The notes: a model not told the origin generated them from the sequence alone. A stretch of DNA of 64,000 nucleotides from UBA5619 sp040765725 (GCA_040765725.1 JAXGRQ010000008.1:5372-69371), one strand, 5' to 3'. Shown: positions 22,217 through 32,026, counted from the first letter of the stretch. Numbers and translations are program-made.

Positions 22217-22781
22217 TTGAAAGTTTTGCTCCATATCTGCTGTGGCCCGTGCACGATCTACCCGCTTCGGATTCTCCGCGGCGATGGGCACGAAATCTGC
22301 GGCCTCTTCTACAACCCCAACATCCACCCCTATCGGGAGTATCAAAGGCGTCTCGACACACTGATTTCATACGCCGACCGCGAAGCGCTGCCGATCATCC
22401 GGGAGGAGGACTATCCGTTCGAGCTTTTTTTTCGCCGGGTGGCCTTCAGGGAACAGGATCGGTGCCGACACTGCTATTTCCTTCGGCTTTTTCATGCGGC
22501 AGGGATCGCAAAAGAAAAGGGTTTTGACGCCTTTACAACGACCCTCCTCTACAGCCGTTTCCAAAAGCATGATCTCATCCGCGAGATTGCCGGGGAGGTT
22601 GCCGAAAAGCAGGATCCCGTTCCTCTATCGGGATTTTCGTGAAGGCTGGTCGGAAGGGGTTCGGGTTTCCAAGGAGGTCGGCATGTATCGGCAGCCATAC
22701 TGCGGATGTGTTTACAGCGAGAAAGAACGTTATTTTCGAATCACCGGAAATGAGGAGGGCCTCTCCCCACTGCGTCCGTGA
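22217..22781 (+). pseudogene. queH: Epoxyqueuosine reductase QueH, frameshifted
   Basis: QueH (formerly DUF208) performs the last step of queuosine synthesis in many anaerobes, instead of QueG. The N-terminal part has the cysteine motifs HICCGPC and DRCRHCYF. The C-terminal part (RIPFLYRDFREGWSEG, RQPYCGCVYSEKER) is in the next frame. The shift is near 22605-22614. The first frame stops at 22642 after 141 aa, whereas the joined protein would be about 187 aa, the family size. It is the fourth gene in this cluster with a one-base disruption. Confidence 0.82.
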
Positions 22782-23039
22782 TCTCGCACCGAACCTATTT
22801 CATCGATACGGCAGGGAGTCGGCACCGGGTGTGTCGTATTTGACACAGTTCAAGAGAGACATCCCGGTCTCTTGACTCAAGATTCCGGGAAAGCCTTTAT
22901 CGAAATCTCCTGTTTTTAAACGGTTAGAGGTTTTTTGTAAATTCCGTGACGTATGCGCAAGATGGTGCGGATATTGCTATGCAATAAACGAAACGGTGAT
23001 CAAAGACCGTTTTAGAAAATAACGGTTTAAGTGGGCGTT

Positions 23040-23987
23040 ATGTTTTTACAAAGAACGATAAACCATGACATCACATGTAAAAGCGTAGGACTTCATTCCG
23101 GCAGGAAGGTTGGAATGGTCATTCGGCCTGCGGATGTGGATCAGGGCATTGTCTTCATACGAAGGGATCTGTCGGGAAACAATCGGATCAGGGCCGATGT
23201 CCACAATGTTCGAGACACAACGCTTGCGACCACTCTGGGTCTCAATGGCGTAACCGTGTCCACGGTGGAGCACCTGATGTCCGCATTCCACGGCATGGGT
23301 GTGGATAACGCGGAAGTTTCGCTTGACGCCCCAGAGGTCCCGATCATGGACGGAAGTGCCCGCCCGTTCGTCGATCTTCTTAAAGAGGTTGGAACAAGGG
23401 TTCAGGGCAAGGTCAAGAAAGTGATGGTCATCAAAGAAAAGGTCGCCGTTTCCGACGGGGAGGGAACGGCCATGTTTCTTCCTTCTGCCGGGTTTCGCAT
23501 CACCTACAAGATTGATTTTAAGCACCCGGCCATCGGCATTCAATCCTATGAGATGAACGTATCCGATCTTTCGTATGAAAAAGAGATCTGCGCGGCGAGA
23601 ACTTTCGGTTTTCTGCGAGACGTGGAATTTCTTCAGGCCAAAGGCCTGGCTCTCGGGGGATCACTGAAAAATGCCGTGATCCTGGATGAGCTTCGGATCA
23701 TCAACAAAGATGGATTGAGGTTTCCGGATGAATTTGTCAAACACAAAATCCTCGATGCGATCGGCGACCTTTCTCTGCTGGGCATTCCAATTATCGGTCA
23801 TTTTGTTGCCTACAAATCGGGTCATCGACTGAACAACCGACTCCTCAAAGAGCTGTTAATCCGAAAAGAATGTTGGACATTGGTCAGTCGCTTCAGCAGA
23901 GAAGGAATGTTGCACGAGCTAAAATCCCGGCGTGCACCATCGGTTTGGGATCTCGATTCCGCTCCGGCATCTCCGTGGGCGATGTGA
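23040..23987 (+). CDS. lpxC: UDP-3-O-acyl-N-acetylglucosamine deacetylase
   Basis: Zinc amidase that commits UDP-GlcNAc to lipid A synthesis, which marks a Gram-negative outer membrane. The signatures are TVEHLMSAFHGMG (zinc His and catalytic Glu region), EVPIMDGSARPF, LKNAVILDE and KHKILDAIGDL. The start is taken as ATG 23040 (MFLQRTINH); GTG 23031 is also in frame. The protein is 315 aa and intact. The 258 nt before it hold no gene and only AT-rich sequence without a clear promoter. Confidence 0.93.
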   Translation: MFLQRTINHDITCKSVGLHSGRKVGMVIRPADVDQGIVFIRRDLSGNNRIRADVHNVRDTTLATTLGLNGVTVSTVEHLMSAFHGMGVDNAEVSLDAPEVPIMDGSARPFVDLLKEVGTRVQGKVKKVMVIKEKVAVSDGEGTAMFLPSAGFRITYKIDFKHPAIGIQSYEMNVSDLSYEKEICAARTFGFLRDVEFLQAKGLALGGSLKNAVILDELRIINKDGLRFPDEFVKHKILDAIGDLSLLGIPIIGHFVAYKSGHRLNNRLLKELLIRKECWTLVSRFSREGMLHELKSRRAPSVWDLDSAPASPWAM

Positions 23988-24154
23988 GGATCATTATTCA
24001 TCGCAGCCCCGCACAGGACAAGGGTTCCGCCAAATAGGTCTTGCTTTTTAAGACTCACTTTCTTAGTATACCCTACGAATACTCAACATAACAAAAAAAT
24101 TGATCATTTTACGATATAGCCCGGCCGATGACAGACCGGGCATTAAGGGTCTGC

Positions 24155-24724
24155 ATGTTCAAAAGACGGTTGTATCGGTTTGTTTTCATCCTTTTTTCGC
24201 TTTCGGTCATGGCTTCACCCCCGCTTGCAGCCGAGAATGCGGGGATTCGCGACATTCTGGTCACCAATGATGAAACCCACGTGCGGGTGTATGCAAGGGT
24301 GACCGACGGTTTCACGACGGATATTGAAGCCGCAATCTTGGCGGGTGTTCCAACCACATTTACTTTTTACCTTGACCTCTTTCAGCAACGCTCCGGATGG
24401 ATGGACCGGAAGTTGGGACGCACGACTGTTCGTCACACGATCATATATGACAATGTGAAGAAGTGGTTTGTGGTTTCCTATGACGGCGAAAAGGAGACGA
24501 TGTCCTTTACGGATTTCGAAAGCGCCCAGCGGGCGATGGCCGAGCTGAACGGGATCCCGGTGGCGGAATTGAAGGCATTGAAGAGAAGTGAAAACTATTA
24601 CGTGATGATCAAGGCAACACTCGATGAGGTCCGGATGCCGTTTCACATGGAGCGCGTTTTCTTTTTTGTGTCTCTGTGGGATTTTGAAACCGACTGGTAT
24701 CGGGAGAGGTTTTATTACCGATGA
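24155..24724 (+). CDS. DUF4390 domain-containing exported protein
   Basis: A 189-aa protein with an N-terminal signal peptide (basic MFKRRLYR, a hydrophobic core, and cleavage near PPLAAEN). The mature part is a single DUF4390-like domain with WFVVSYDG and a conserved aromatic C-terminus (SLWDFETDWY). The start at 24155 has AAGGG upstream. Its stop overlaps the sensor kinase ATG by 4 nt. DUF4390 genes commonly sit directly before NtrY-like kinases in deltaproteobacteria. The role is unknown; a periplasmic accessory or signal-input protein is an inference from position. Confidence 0.78.
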   Translation: MFKRRLYRFVFILFSLSVMASPPLAAENAGIRDILVTNDETHVRVYARVTDGFTTDIEAAILAGVPTTFTFYLDLFQQRSGWMDRKLGRTTVRHTIIYDNVKKWFVVSYDGEKETMSFTDFESAQRAMAELNGIPVAELKALKRSENYYVMIKATLDEVRMPFHMERVFFFVSLWDFETDWYRERFYYR

Positions 24725-26946
24725 AAAAAGTCCCTGGAACGGCGAAACTGGATATCCGTGAAACGAGTAGGAGAAGGCGGGAGAGAATCATCATCATTGT
24801 GACGGTGTTCCTCATCGCCCTCATCACGTATATCGAAAGCCGAATCTTTCGCGGAGAAGCGCTTCCTCTTCCTGTTTCCGGAAATGCCCTGATCTTCGGC
24901 CTGATCAACATCAACATCATCCTGATCATCCTGCTGATCTTTCTAATTGTTCGAAATCTCGTCAAACTGATCTTCGAACGACGTCGCGGGGTCGTCGGTT
25001 CAAAGCTCCGGACGCGTCTGGTTTCCGCGTTTGTCAGCCTTTCCCTGATCCCGACGGTTCTGTTGTTTCTCGTCTCCATCAATTTTCTGTCCAACAGCAT
25101 CGATAACTGGTTCAGCATCCGCATCGGGGATGCGCTGAACCGGACGCTTGAAGTCGCACAGATATACTATCAGCAATCAGCCGATCAGGCGAAATACTAC
25201 GCCCGTGAACTCAGCGCTGAAATATCGAAAAACGGCCTTTACGAGACGGAGAAGTTCATCTATCTCAAGGCCCTGGTCGATCGGAGGCACAAGAGTTACA
25301 AACTCAACATGCTCGACGTGCACATCGAGAACCAGAAGGAAAATTTTGCAGTCAGCGATCGCGAATATCCGCAGATGGTCCCGAGGTCCCTTACCCCCAA
25401 GGAACTGGAAGATGTTTATGCCGGCCGGGAACTGACTACGATTGAACAGGCAGGAAAAGGAGATTTGATCCGGGGGGTCGTCCCGATCTTTTCGTTTGCG
25501 AGTCCGAAGGAAGTGATCGGCGTTGTGACTGCGAGCTATTTTTTCCCGGACGGTCTGGTAGAAAAGATCAGCGTGATATCGAAAATCTCCGAGGAGTACC
25601 GTCAACTAACGCTTCTGAAAACGCCGATCAAGTTTGGTTATATCATCACGCTGTTCCTTGTCACGTTGCTGATCATCTTTTCCGCGACCTGGTTCGGTCT
25701 CTATCTTGCCAAAGGGATTACCGTTCCGATTCAGGACTTGGCCGAAGCGACCCGAAAAATCGCGCAGGGGGATCTGAACCATCAGATCAACATTGTGGCA
25801 GACGATGAAATAGGGGTTCTTGTCGCTTCGTTTAATCAGATGACCGTGGATCTGAAAAAAAGCAAACAGGGCTTGGAAAGGGCGAATCTGGATCTGGATC
25901 AGAGAAGGAACTACACGGAGACGATTCTGCGGAATGTTTCGGCGGGCGTCATTGCTGTGGATGGGAAAGGTATCATCACTACGATCAACCGGGCGGCTGA
26001 GAAGATGTTCGGCATCCGGACCCAGAAGGTGTTAAACCGGCCTTATGAAGAGGTGCTGATTCCCGAACACCGTCTTCTGGCGGATGAGGTCCTCCGTGAG
26101 ATGCGGGAGCGTGCGGAAGGGTTCATCGAAAAGCAGCTCGATTTAACGCTTGGGGAAAAGACGATGACCATTCTCATGACCATCACCGCGATCCGTGACG
26201 ATGAGGGGAGCGAGATGGGCATGGCGCTGGTCTTCGAGGATCTCACCAAGCTGCAGCGGGCGGAGAGAGCAGCCGCGTGGCGGGAGGTTGCCCGGCGAAT
26301 GGCTCACGAGATCAAAAACCCGCTGACACCGGTTCAGCTCTCCGCGCAACGGCTCCAGAAAAAATACGGCGATCGGTTGGGCGAGGACGACGCCGTCTTC
26401 CGTGAATGCACAAAAACGATCATCGATCAGGTCGAGGTGTTGAAAAATCTTGTGAATGAATTTTCCCGTTATGCGCGGTTGCCGGTGACAAATCTGGCGA
26501 TTCACGACCTGAACGAAGTGGTTCGCAATTCCGTAATCCTCTTCCAGGATGCGCATAAAGAGATTGTGTTTGACTTTCAGCAAGGAGCCGACATTCCGAA
26601 ACTGATGCTTGATCCGGAGCAAATGCAGCGGGTCATGGTTAACCTGCTGGACAATGCTGTCGCGGCGGTCGACGGACGGACCGGTCGCATCGAGATTCGG
26701 ACCGCCCGGAGCGATGACGGAAAAACGGTGAAATTGAGCGTGGCCGACAACGGATGCGGAATCCCATCCGGTTATAAAGTGAAAATGTTTGAACCTTATT
26801 TTTCCACAAAACGGTCGGGAATGGGGCTGGGGTTGACGATCGTTCATTCCATCATGGCCGATCATCACGGTAGAATCGGCGTTGCAGACAACCACCCCAG
26901 CGGTACCGTTGTGACCCTCGATTTGCCAGTGCCCGAAGAGACTTAG
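24721..26946 (+). CDS. ntrY: NtrY-like membrane sensor histidine kinase
   Basis: The 741-aa protein has three N-terminal transmembrane helices (about residues 22-42, 58-80 and 101-123). A periplasmic sensor region runs to about 300 and is followed by a fourth helix. A HAMP linker, a PAS domain (about 395-500) and a HisKA domain come next, with the H-box AHEIKNPLTPVQ (His529). An HATPase domain follows, with N, G1 and G2 boxes (NLLDNAV, DNGCGIP, GMGLGLT). It should phosphorylate the sigma-54 regulator 56 nt downstream. The signal is unknown; linkage to lpxC and DUF4390 hints at an envelope rather than nitrogen signal. Confidence 0.88.
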   Translation: MKKVPGTAKLDIRETSRRRRERIIIIVTVFLIALITYIESRIFRGEALPLPVSGNALIFGLININIILIILLIFLIVRNLVKLIFERRRGVVGSKLRTRLVSAFVSLSLIPTVLLFLVSINFLSNSIDNWFSIRIGDALNRTLEVAQIYYQQSADQAKYYARELSAEISKNGLYETEKFIYLKALVDRRHKSYKLNMLDVHIENQKENFAVSDREYPQMVPRSLTPKELEDVYAGRELTTIEQAGKGDLIRGVVPIFSFASPKEVIGVVTASYFFPDGLVEKISVISKISEEYRQLTLLKTPIKFGYIITLFLVTLLIIFSATWFGLYLAKGITVPIQDLAEATRKIAQGDLNHQINIVADDEIGVLVASFNQMTVDLKKSKQGLERANLDLDQRRNYTETILRNVSAGVIAVDGKGIITTINRAAEKMFGIRTQKVLNRPYEEVLIPEHRLLADEVLREMRERAEGFIEKQLDLTLGEKTMTILMTITAIRDDEGSEMGMALVFEDLTKLQRAERAAAWREVARRMAHEIKNPLTPVQLSAQRLQKKYGDRLGEDDAVFRECTKTIIDQVEVLKNLVNEFSRYARLPVTNLAIHDLNEVVRNSVILFQDAHKEIVFDFQQGADIPKLMLDPEQMQRVMVNLLDNAVAAVDGRTGRIEIRTARSDDGKTVKLSVADNGCGIPSGYKVKMFEPYFSTKRSGMGLGLTIVHSIMADHHGRIGVADNHPSGTVVTLDLPVPEET

Positions 26947-27002
26947 GGACGAAAACGGATCACGGCGGCTGGATGATCCACCCAAAGGACGGCGATATCG
27001 AA

Positions 27003-28394
27003 ATGACGAACAAGACAATCCTGATTGTAGACGATGAAGAAAGCATCTGCCAGACGCTCGGGGGTATTCTCACGGATGAAGGTTATGAAGTGGCGGTAGC
27101 CGGTAGCGGGGAGGAAGCCTTGCGGGTTCTCGAGGAGGAGCAACCGCATCTGGTGCTGCTGGACATCTGGCTGCCGGGGATGGACGGGATCGAAGCCCTT
27201 AAGGCGATCAAGGCCGGCCATCCGCAGTTGCAGGTCGTCATGATGTCGGGTCATGGTTCCATTGAGACGGCGGTGAAGGCGACCAAACTCGGTGCGTTCG
27301 ACTTCATTGAGAAACCCCTCTCGCTTGAAAAGGTGATGCTGGTGGTCAACCACGCCTTGGACCTCGTTCGTCTGGAGGAGGAAAATCTGCTCCTCCGGCA
27401 GAAGGTCGGTCATGAGTATGAACTGACGGGAAACAGCAGCCTGATCCAGGATCTCAAGGAAGTCATCAACATCGTTGCTCCCACCAATGCATGGATTTTG
27501 ATTATGGGAGAAAACGGAACGGGCAAAGAGCTGGTTGCCCGTTCTATCCATCATCAGAGCCGGCGGGCGCAGAAGCCTTTTGTCGAGGTCAACTGCGCAG
27601 CGATACCGGAAGACCTGATCGAGAGCGAGCTTTTCGGCCATGAGAAGGGGGCTTTTACCGGCGCCACGACGATGAAAAGGGGAAAGTTCGATCTGGCGAA
27701 CGAGGGGACCATTTTTCTGGACGAGGTGGCCGACATGAGCCTCAAAGCACAGGCGAAGGTTCTCCGCATTCTCCAGGAAAAAAAGTTCGAACGGGTCGGC
27801 GGGAACCGGCTCATTCCCACGGATGTCCGGGTGCTGGCCGCCACCAACAAGGACCTTGAAAAGGAGATGGAGGAGGGGCGTTTCCGTCAGGATTTGTACT
27901 ACCGGCTGAACGTCATTCCGCTGCGGATACCGCCGCTGCGCGACAGAAAAGAGGATATTCCGATTCTGGTCGAGAGGTTTATCCGGGACTTCGCCGTCAA
28001 AGAAGGCGATACTGAAAAAAAGGTTGCCGACGAGGTCTTGACGATCCTGATGAAATACCACTGGCCCGGAAATGTTCGGGAACTGAAAAACATCATCGAA
28101 CGATTGGTGATCATGACGCCGACGGGGCTGATCTCGAAGTGCGATATCTTGCCTTTTTTCGAAGAAGGGAAGGGGGAAGTTCCGCGGGACGATCTGCAAA
28201 TCACCTCCGATTCTTTCCGCGCGGCAAAGCAGGAATTTGAGCGCCAGTACATTGTGCGGAAACTTCGTGAATATAACGGCAACATTTCGCGAACGGCCGA
28301 GGCGATCGGTCTGGAGAGGAGCAATCTCCACAAGAAAATCCGGAGTTATGAGTTGGACGTCAAAAATGGCTCCGACAAGGGCACCGAAAACTAA
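27003..28394 (+). CDS. ntrX: Sigma-54-dependent response regulator (NtrX/NtrC type)
   Basis: Three-part activator of 463 aa. The receiver domain has its phospho-acceptor Asp54 in VLLDIWLPGMDG. The AAA+ domain has Walker A GENGTGKE, the sigma-54-contacting GAFTGA loop and Walker B TIFLDEVADM. A Fis-type helix-turn-helix lies at the C-terminus (NISRTAEAIGLERSNLHKKI). The start is ATG 27003; an in-frame ATG at 26973 would add ten residues. It is partner of the upstream kinase. It converges with the next gene so closely that the stop codons overlap by 4 nt. Confidence 0.9.
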   Translation: MTNKTILIVDDEESICQTLGGILTDEGYEVAVAGSGEEALRVLEEEQPHLVLLDIWLPGMDGIEALKAIKAGHPQLQVVMMSGHGSIETAVKATKLGAFDFIEKPLSLEKVMLVVNHALDLVRLEEENLLLRQKVGHEYELTGNSSLIQDLKEVINIVAPTNAWILIMGENGTGKELVARSIHHQSRRAQKPFVEVNCAAIPEDLIESELFGHEKGAFTGATTMKRGKFDLANEGTIFLDEVADMSLKAQAKVLRILQEKKFERVGGNRLIPTDVRVLAATNKDLEKEMEEGRFRQDLYYRLNVIPLRIPPLRDRKEDIPILVERFIRDFAVKEGDTEKKVADEVLTILMKYHWPGNVRELKNIIERLVIMTPTGLISKCDILPFFEEGKGEVPRDDLQITSDSFRAAKQEFERQYIVRKLREYNGNISRTAEAIGLERSNLHKKIRSYELDVKNGSDKGTEN

Positions 28395-29365
28395 GATCCG
28401 GCCTGAGGACGAAGATCGGTAAAACCGAAACGGTTGAAGGGCAGGAAGAGGAGTCCCAACAGGACGATCAATCCGATGGAAAGCGCGTGATAAACAATGG
28501 CGAAGGTCAGAGCGTCCGTTTTGGGGATTCCGAAAAGACCAAGGCCGAGGACACAGAAAAAATGCCAGTTCCCGATAAAACCCGGTGCGGTGGGGATGGC
28601 GATGCCGATGATCAGCACGATCATCAAAACGGTGGCGGCCGTGATGGACAGATCCATGTGAAACGCCTGAAAGAGGAGGTAAATAGCAAGAATGTCGATC
28701 AGCCAGATGACGATCGACAGAAATGTGACCCAGAGGAGAGGGATGGGGTCGATCATGATTCCGAATCCGGCGATCAAATGGTTGATCAGGCGGTTCAAGA
28801 TTTCGGCGTAGCGCACAGGGAGCCTTTTGATCAGCGGTGAAAGAACCTGAAGGGCGACGTCGCGCCGGACGACCATCAGGATCATCAGCGTTGAAAGAAA
28901 AATCGTCGCGAGCAGAAGCAGGGCGCTGGAACGGACAAGCCATTGCGGAAGGGGTGTGAAAAAAAGAGCGACCAGTGCGATGATCAGCACGGTGAGGCTG
29001 TCGAGCACTCTTTCCACGAAGATTGTGCCCAGTGCCGAACTCATGGCGATGCGGCTTTTTTTCGTGATGAGATAGGGACGGGCCAGTTCTCCAACGCGGG
29101 CCGGAAACGCGACGATGGCCAGAAACCCCACGCAGGTGACTGAAAACAAGGAGAGTTGATCCACCTTCCCGATCGGTCTCAGGATGATCCCCCAGCGGAC
29201 GGACCTCAGGATCTGCATGAGAAGCAGTGCCGCCAGTGCCGGAAGAAGGTACCCGCGACGGATCGTTCGGAGGCCTTCGATCAACCCCTGGAACTCGATT
29301 CCGCGGAACGAAAGCCAGACCAACAGCGCGCCGAGCACCAGACCCGCAACCACCTTTTTCTTCAT
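28391..29365 (-). CDS. Lysylphosphatidylglycerol synthase TM region/UPF0104 family membrane protein
   Basis: About 324 aa with eight or so hydrophobic segments. It matches the flippase-like UPF0104 family: RSVRWGIILRP near the N-terminus, ARVGELARPYL in the middle and PTAPGFIGNWHFF near the C-terminus. Family members resemble the membrane half of MprF but lack the catalytic domain, and they are proposed to move lipids. The start is ATG 29365 rather than 29395. The substrate is not predictable from sequence. Confidence 0.8.
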   Translation of the reverse strand: MKKKVVAGLVLGALLVWLSFRGIEFQGLIEGLRTIRRGYLLPALAALLLMQILRSVRWGIILRPIGKVDQLSLFSVTCVGFLAIVAFPARVGELARPYLITKKSRIAMSSALGTIFVERVLDSLTVLIIALVALFFTPLPQWLVRSSALLLLATIFLSTLMILMVVRRDVALQVLSPLIKRLPVRYAEILNRLINHLIAGFGIMIDPIPLLWVTFLSIVIWLIDILAIYLLFQAFHMDLSITAATVLMIVLIIGIAIPTAPGFIGNWHFFCVLGLGLFGIPKTDALTFAIVYHALSIGLIVLLGLLFLPFNRFGFTDLRPQAGS

Positions 29366-29417
29366 CAGCCCTTTTCCGTTCCCGGGGTGCAGCACCTCAA
29401 GGGTCTTTACCGCGGGC

Positions 29418-29819
29418 CTACTTTTTCATCAGGTTGTCCCTGACCTTATCGTGGATCAACTGCGAGGAGAGCTTGTTTCCGATCAAGCCGACACGGATAG
29501 AGACCGTGGTCACGTCTTTGGCTTTGTAGTCGACCGAGATCTTGACCTTTTCATCGTTGATTACCGCGGAGATTTTTCCTTTCCCGATCTCTTTTTCCGG
29601 CACGACGTCCAGACCCCGCATATCCGCCACGGTTTTTTCACAGGCGCTCCAGGTCGCGTCGAAGGAGGAGTAGTAATCGGTTTTCAGTTCGCCGTTCAAA
29701 TAGAAATATGTTCCGGAACCGGCGCCCACTGCCGCTCCTCCAATCAGAGCTGCTGTGCACCCCGAGATCAGGAAAACCCCGATAATCAGGAACGAAAGCC
29801 ATCCTTCTTTTTTCCTCAT
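29418..29819 (-). CDS. DUF3568-like lipoprotein
   Basis: A 133-aa protein with a lipoprotein signal: basic MRKKEG, a hydrophobic core and the lipobox LISGC at about residues 17-21. The mature domain (YLNGELKTDYYSSFDATW, VSIRVGLIGNK) fits the small DUF3568 family of outer-membrane-associated lipoproteins. The function is unknown. It lies 52 nt upstream of the flippase-like gene on the same strand. Confidence 0.7.
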   Translation of the reverse strand: MRKKEGWLSFLIIGVFLISGCTAALIGGAAVGAGSGTYFYLNGELKTDYYSSFDATWSACEKTVADMRGLDVVPEKEIGKGKISAVINDEKVKISVDYKAKDVTTVSIRVGLIGNKLSSQLIHDKVRDNLMKK

Positions 29820-29882
29820 GATTTCTCCTTTCGGTGAATAGAATCATACCGGAATCCCCGTAAGTGGATTCCATGCGTTTCT

Positions 29883-30956
29883 TTAACGGATCCCGGTTTC
29901 ATTGCATAAACGGTCGAACTCGCGGAGCAGCTCTTCCTGTTTTCGGGTGAGGTTCGAAGGCACGGTGACCACCGTCTCGATGATCTGATCGCCCCGTCCG
30001 TGTCCGCGAAGATGAGGGATGCCCTTGCCTTTTAAGCGGAAGATCTTGCCTGTCGGAGTTCCCCGAGGGATCTTCAGTTTTTCGTTTCCGTTCAGGGTCG
30101 GCGCCTCCACACTTCCCCCCAGGGCAGCCTGGACGAAAGAGATCGGGACGCGGCAATAAATGTCATCCCCGTTTCGCTCGAACGTTTCATGGGGTTCCAC
30201 TTCGATGAAGACGTAGAGGTCGCCGTTGGGGCCGCCGTGTTCCCCTTCCTCCCCTTCGCCCCGCAGTCGGAGACGGGATCCCGTCTCCACGCCGGCCGGG
30301 ATCTTGAGTTGGACCGTTTTGTCGGCCCGGACCTTTCCCCCGCCGGAGCAGTCCTTGCACGGGGTCCTGATGATGCTCCCTTGTCCCCGGCACTGGGGGC
30401 AGGTCGTGCTGATGTTGAAAAAACCGCTGGACTGAATCACTTGTCCCCGACCGTTGCAGCGGCTGCATACCTGCGGTGAGGTTCCCGGGGCGCATCCCGA
30501 TCCCTGGCAGGAGCTGCACAGGATATATTTCTCCAAACGGATCTCGGTGCTGGTTCCCAGAGCTGCATCCATGAAGGAGATCCGGAGATCGTAGCGCAGG
30601 TCCGCGCCCATTCTGGCTGCCGTTCTCGAGCGCGAGCGTCCCGTGTGGAATCCGAAAACGTCGCCGAAAATATCGCCAAAGCTGGAAAAGATGTCCTCGA
30701 AACCCGAAAAGCCCCGGTAGCCGACGCCGCTCAGACCTTCATGGCCGTAACGGTTGTAGATATCGCGTTTTTCGGCATCGCACAGGACTTCGTATGCCTC
30801 CGCCGCCTCTTTAAACTTCTCTTCCGCTTCCCGGTTCCCCGGATTTCGGTCCGGATGATATTGCATCGCGAGCCTGCGATAGCTCTTTTTGATCTCTTCG
30901 TCCGAGGCGTTTCTTTCCACGCCCAAAACTTCATAATAACAACGTTTTGACGACAT
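29883..30956 (-). CDS. dnaJ: Chaperone protein DnaJ
   Basis: Hsp40 co-chaperone that stimulates DnaK. The J-domain has the YHPDRNPG motif (HPD at about residues 33-35). A Gly/Phe-rich linker (SGVGYRGFSGFEDIF) follows. Four CxxCxGxG-like zinc repeats run from about 145 to 210, and the C-terminal peptide-binding domains come last. The third to fourth repeat reads CKDCSGGG. At 357 aa it is slightly short. No dnaK or grpE is adjacent, so this may be a second DnaJ. Confidence 0.92.
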   Translation of the reverse strand: MSSKRCYYEVLGVERNASDEEIKKSYRRLAMQYHPDRNPGNREAEEKFKEAAEAYEVLCDAEKRDIYNRYGHEGLSGVGYRGFSGFEDIFSSFGDIFGDVFGFHTGRSRSRTAARMGADLRYDLRISFMDAALGTSTEIRLEKYILCSSCQGSGCAPGTSPQVCSRCNGRGQVIQSSGFFNISTTCPQCRGQGSIIRTPCKDCSGGGKVRADKTVQLKIPAGVETGSRLRLRGEGEEGEHGGPNGDLYVFIEVEPHETFERNGDDIYCRVPISFVQAALGGSVEAPTLNGNEKLKIPRGTPTGKIFRLKGKGIPHLRGHGRGDQIIETVVTVPSNLTRKQEELLREFDRLCNETGIR

Positions 30957-31107
30957 TCGTCCTTTCGACTTCCTTCCGAACTGACTTCTGATATTCGCCG
31001 GAGCGGCGGTTTCGCTGTCCGAAGCGAGACGATTTTCTGAATCGTTACAATGGCATCCTACTCATGAATGGTTGTAAAAATGATCCGTTCCTGCTTCCTT
31101 GCCCGTT

Positions 31108-31136
31108 ACGATAACCATCCTGCCTGCACCTGTCAA
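31108..31136 (-). promoter_or_regulatory. dnaJ: Putative promoter for dnaJ
   Basis: On the minus strand TTGACA (31136-31131) is followed after 17 nt by TATCGT (31113-31108), in the purC-dnaJ gap. The -35 is perfect and the -10 is 4 of 6. No CIRCE element is seen. Confidence 0.45.
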
Positions 31137-31144
31137 CCCAGCGT

Positions 31145-32026
31145 CTACCGGACCAAACGGGTCAGCGCCTCGCGGTATTTTTCGCTGGTTTGGGCGATGA
31201 TGTTGTCGGGGAGCGGCGGCGCGGGGTGCTTCTGATTCCAGTGAATCGAAAGCAGATAATCGCGGAGAAACTGTTTATCGAAGCTCTTCTGCGGGCGTCC
31301 CGCTTCGTAGTCATCCTTCGGCCAGAATCGGGAGGAGTCGGGGGTGAGAAGCTCGTCGATCAGGATCAGCTTTCCATCCAGAAGGCCGAATTCCATCTTG
31401 GTGTCGGCAATGATGATCCCCGCAAGGTCGGCGATCGCGACGGCTCGCTCGTAAATGGCGACGCTGGCATCAATGATCCGGTTGGTCAACTCGGGGCCGA
31501 TCAATTTGCCCATCTCGGCCCGGCTGATCGGCAGGTCGTGCTCCCCGTCGGCCGCCTTGGTGGAAGGGGTGAATATCGTTTCCGGAAGCCGGGAGGACTC
31601 CTGTAAACCCGGCGGAAGATGAATGCCCGAAACGGGTTTCCCTTCACGGTAGTCCTTCCAGCCGGAGCCGCTCAGATACCCCCGAACGATGCATTCCACC
31701 GGAAGGGGTTCGGCCTTTTTTACGAGCATGCTGCGGCCGCGCAGCTCCTCCCGATATGGGGCACAGACCTCCGGATACTGATCGGGATTTATTGACACCA
31801 TGTGGTTGGGGATGATATCGCCCATCTTCCCGAACCAGAATGCGGACATGCGCGTCAGGACCTCCCCTTTTCCCGGAATGGGATTCGGCATGACGAAGTC
31901 AAAGGCGGAAATGCGGTCGCTCGCGACGATCAGCAGATGGGAGTCGAGCGAGTAGATGTCGCGAACCTTTCCCTTGCCGATGAGTTTCATTCCGTCCAGT
32001 TTTGTATGCATCATCCCCGTATTCAT
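31145..32026 (-). CDS. purC: Phosphoribosylaminoimidazole-succinocarboxamide synthase
   Basis: Joins aspartate to CAIR (SAICAR synthase) in purine synthesis. Key motifs are GKGKVRDIYSLD, VASDRISAFDFVMP and DTKMEFGL, with LIDELLTPDSSRFW near the C-terminus. The frame is open 38 codons upstream, but AAGGAG precedes the ATG at 32026, giving 293 aa, the normal length. It is separate from the purD operon. It is followed by the MBL-fold gene upstream on the same strand. Confidence 0.93.
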   Translation of the reverse strand: MNTGMMHTKLDGMKLIGKGKVRDIYSLDSHLLIVASDRISAFDFVMPNPIPGKGEVLTRMSAFWFGKMGDIIPNHMVSINPDQYPEVCAPYREELRGRSMLVKKAEPLPVECIVRGYLSGSGWKDYREGKPVSGIHLPPGLQESSRLPETIFTPSTKAADGEHDLPISRAEMGKLIGPELTNRIIDASVAIYERAVAIADLAGIIIADTKMEFGLLDGKLILIDELLTPDSSRFWPKDDYEAGRPQKSFDKQFLRDYLLSIHWNQKHPAPPLPDNIIAQTSEKYREALTRLVR

